The notes under the pieces are model-generated. The model was not told where the DNA came from, did no database searches, and was given only the letters and a program-made list of their open reading frames with translations. Both the position numbers and the translations under genes were made by a program. This document shows positions 61,941 through 64,000 of a stretch of DNA of 64,000 bases, one piece after another. Each line of letters starts with the position of its first letter. Position 1 is the first letter of the stretch. This DNA is from Macrotis lagotis (taxonomy: Eukaryota > Chordata > Mammalia > Peramelemorphia > Peramelidae), in contig NC_133665.1 of the NCBI RefSeq assembly GCF_037893015.1, positions 104,437,937 through 104,501,936 on the forward strand. The letters are read 5' to 3'.

Positions 61941-62082
61941 GTTTTTTTCAAGGCAAAGGGGTTAAATGGCTTGCCCAAGGCCACACAGCTAGGTAATGAT
62001 TAAGTGTCTGAGACCGGATTTGAATCCAGGTACTCCTGACTCCAAGGCCAGTGCTTTATCCACTATGCCACCTAGCCGCCCC
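61941..62082 (-). mobile_element. Marsupial tRNA-derived SINE
   Basis: Antisense unit ending CCACCTAGCCGCCCCC; target duplication not evident. Confidence 0.9.
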
Positions 62083-62089
62083 CTGCTAT

Positions 62090-62740
62090 ATCCTTTAACA
62101 AATCTTCCTTTTAGCACCAAACTTTTCTAATGAGTGCCACTTCTCCATCCATTCTCTTAATCCTTTGCAAAAATGCTTTCTATTTCCATCAGTCTAGGAA
62201 ATCACTCTCTCAAATGTTGCTCATGATATGCTGCCAAATGAGAAATCTATTTCTCTTTGAACCAAATGAGAATGAGTATTTGTGGTGTACTATGAGGGCT
62301 GGAAATGGACTAAGAGATATTTAAGTTAACCCATATATGAATAAATATCCTTTTCTAAATATATTTGAAGAATACTATAAAAGAGAAATCTAAAGTCTCC
62401 CAAGCATTCTACTTTGAGAGAAATTTAACTATTTGAAAGTTTTATTTACCTCAAACTTCTTTAATCTTGTTTAAACATCGCAATTCCTTCAAATGACGCT
62501 CAGTTGAAGACATTTGTTGATTAATCTTCAACATTGTAGTCTTTCAATATCCAATATAATTGGACAATTAATAAACAAATGTATTAAGGGCTATGTATAT
62601 GTAATCAAGGAATCCAAGAAAAAGGTGAAATAGTTCTTGCCTTTAAGAAATTTACATTCTAATGGGGAGAGATACGTTCATATAGAGATATATACAGGGG
62701 TATGGTTAATACATAAGATATATGACTTTCCATGATAAGA
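62090..62740. other. Intron 1 stretch, mostly unassigned
   Basis: 62630-62665 keeps GCCTTTAAGAAATTTACATT, part of an old interspersed repeat. The rest is not recognised. Confidence 0.4.
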
Positions 62741-63420
62741 CCTTAAAGTTTTGCTACAGAGAATTACTGACCCTCAGTTTACCTCTGGCATACAGAGAAT
62801 CACTGACCCCCAATTCAGCCCTGAAGTATGGGGAGGGGAGATGGGCAGGACTGATCTCATGCACATATTTAAAACAGCTTAAATATTTAAAAGAAAAACT
62901 GAACGTCCTTGACTGGTCCTGGCCAGACTTTCAAGGCTGTATTTGATGAACATTGCCTATCTCTTCAGGAACTAGCCATTCCTGAATGTAAACACCATAA
63001 TTCTTGGGGTTCGGGGAGGGGTGGATCCCTCCTCAGACAACCTGGAAATTTTGGTTTTATTCCATAAAAAACTATCAAGAAGCCTTCTTTGTTCTCAAGC
63101 TATTTAAGATCTAATTAGACCCTCTTCAGATTGGAGTTTCACCCACGGAGAGGACACTCTGCCTGGGGCTTTCCCAATTGGGATGCTAAAGGCTGTAACC
63201 CAGGGACTCCCCAGCTGCTGTTTATTCAAATGTTGATTATATACGGATTGGTGATGTTTTCTTTTAATATCTATGTTTATGTAGGCTTTGCTCTTCTTTT
63301 TATTATATTGAGACTTATTGGTTATTTTTTCTGTAAAACTGATTTATTTCTACCTGTTTTATAATCACTTTATAATCACTCTTTTTAGTTTTGTTGGTGT
63401 GAATGTGTCATTTCGTAGGA
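62740..63420 (+). mobile_element. Possible solo LTR of an endogenous retrovirus
   Basis: Two imperfect 38-bp tandem units begin TACAGAGAATTACTGACCCT and TACAGAGAATCACTGACCCC (62755-62830), like U3 enhancer repeats. Then comes a GC-richer stretch (GGGGTTCGGGGAGGGGTGGA), a TATA-like CTATTTAAGATC and a T-rich end. No coding sequence accompanies it, and TG/CA ends and a target duplication were not found. Not assigned to a family. Confidence 0.3.
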
Positions 63421-63479
63421 GTGAATCAAAACCAAAACTCCTTAATCAAATAACAAGATAAACAAAGCAGGCCTATGGT

Positions 63480-63900
63480 TATCTAGCATAGCATAAAAAG
63501 GCACTAGCAGATGGAAAGACAACAATTACCTCTTGAAAAAAGCTGATACTTAAACTGAATTTTGAAGGAAAGCAGGGATTTCAAAAGATGGAGGTGAAGA
63601 AGAAGGAGGAACATTGCAGATGCAGACTTCAGTCAGTGCAAAAGGCATTAAGTCTTAGCATTGTGGGTAAGGAAATCAATATAGGAAGACCCATGAGTAA
63701 GTAAAAGGAAATAGTGTGTAAAAAGAATGGAAAGGGTAGGAAGAGGCCAGAGCTCCCTAGAGGTAATAGGGAGTCTCTATCAATCTATTTGGTCAGATCT
63801 GAGCTTCAAGACAAGTGCCTTAACAAGTTATATGAAGTTGGATTGGAGAGGGGACACCCCCAAGGAAGACTAAATAAAAGCTACCGTAGTCCAGGGGAGA
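63480..63900 (+). mobile_element. Old interspersed repeat, LINE-associated
   Basis: CAGTGCAAAAGGCATTAAGT, GGAAAGGGTAGGAAGAGGCC, GAGGTAATAGGGAGTCTC and CTACCGTAGTCCAGG occur in the order of an ancient mammalian repeat I associate with L2-type elements; the family name is not certain. Confidence 0.4.
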
Positions 63901-64000
63901 GGTGTTACTACATCAAAATGCTTCACTTCTTTGGAAATGGCAGGAAGCTTTTTAATTGTCAGCTTTTGATGGGTGCTACATATTACATGTTTAAATGGAA

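Overview
The window is a gene-poor, AT-rich stretch of a mammalian nuclear genome and almost certainly comes from a marsupial. It is packed with tRNA-derived SINEs about 150 bp long (roughly 42 recognised). Their head begins GGGGYGGCTAGGTGGC, their tail reads CCTTGCAAAAACCTAAAAA, and they carry pol III A/B-box-like motifs. This is the WSINE1/MAR1-type marsupial family as I know it. The CCTAAAAA-tailed type suggests an Australian lineage, but I could not check this against a repeat library. Marsupial-type L1 3' ends, ORF1-only half-L1 (HAL1) elements, and old L2, L3/CR1 and MIR relics fill the rest. No prokaryotic features are present.

One multi-exon gene fills most of the window, on the minus strand: PRKAR2A, the type II-alpha regulatory subunit of cAMP-dependent protein kinase. 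Ten coding exons can be placed to the base between 57514 (exon 2, a 36-nt microexon with the RRVS inhibitor site) and 7887 (stop codon). All have AG/GT boundaries and an unbroken reading frame of 312 codons plus stop. Exon 1, which encodes the dimerisation/AKAP-docking domain, lies beyond 64000. An SINE-free block of about 4.1 kb (3781-7886) follows the stop codon and is best read as the 3' UTR, with a distal AATAAA at 3801-3806 (minus strand).

Region by region: 1-3780 is downstream intergenic DNA with hAT, L2, CR1/L3, MIR and SINE relics. 3781-8020 is the 3' UTR and last exon. 8021-20760 holds exon 10 and an 11.6-kb intron containing three HAL1 copies. 20827-33390 is a 12.6-kb intron with a broken C2H2 zinc-finger pseudogene, a 175-bp duplication and L2 DNA. 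33466-49413 holds exons 8-6 and introns with L1, L2, CR1/L3 and a fourth HAL1, plus a perfect 28-bp-arm hairpin. 49414-57514 holds exons 5-2. In the intron upstream of exon 2, on the plus strand, sits an intronless AK6 (adenylate kinase isoenzyme 6) copy with a complete 171-codon reading frame and a GC-rich 5' leader, fused without a visible target-site duplication to an SINE tail. The end of the window (58.9-64 kb) is L1 fragments, SINEs and a possible solo LTR.

The two protein-coding units are unrelated in function. PRKAR2A holds PKA catalytic subunits inactive until cAMP binds. The AK6 copy, if transcribed, would add an extra nuclear adenylate kinase/ATPase. The rest is retrotransposon stratigraphy, and many SINEs keep 12-16-bp target-site duplications that date insertions relative to each other.
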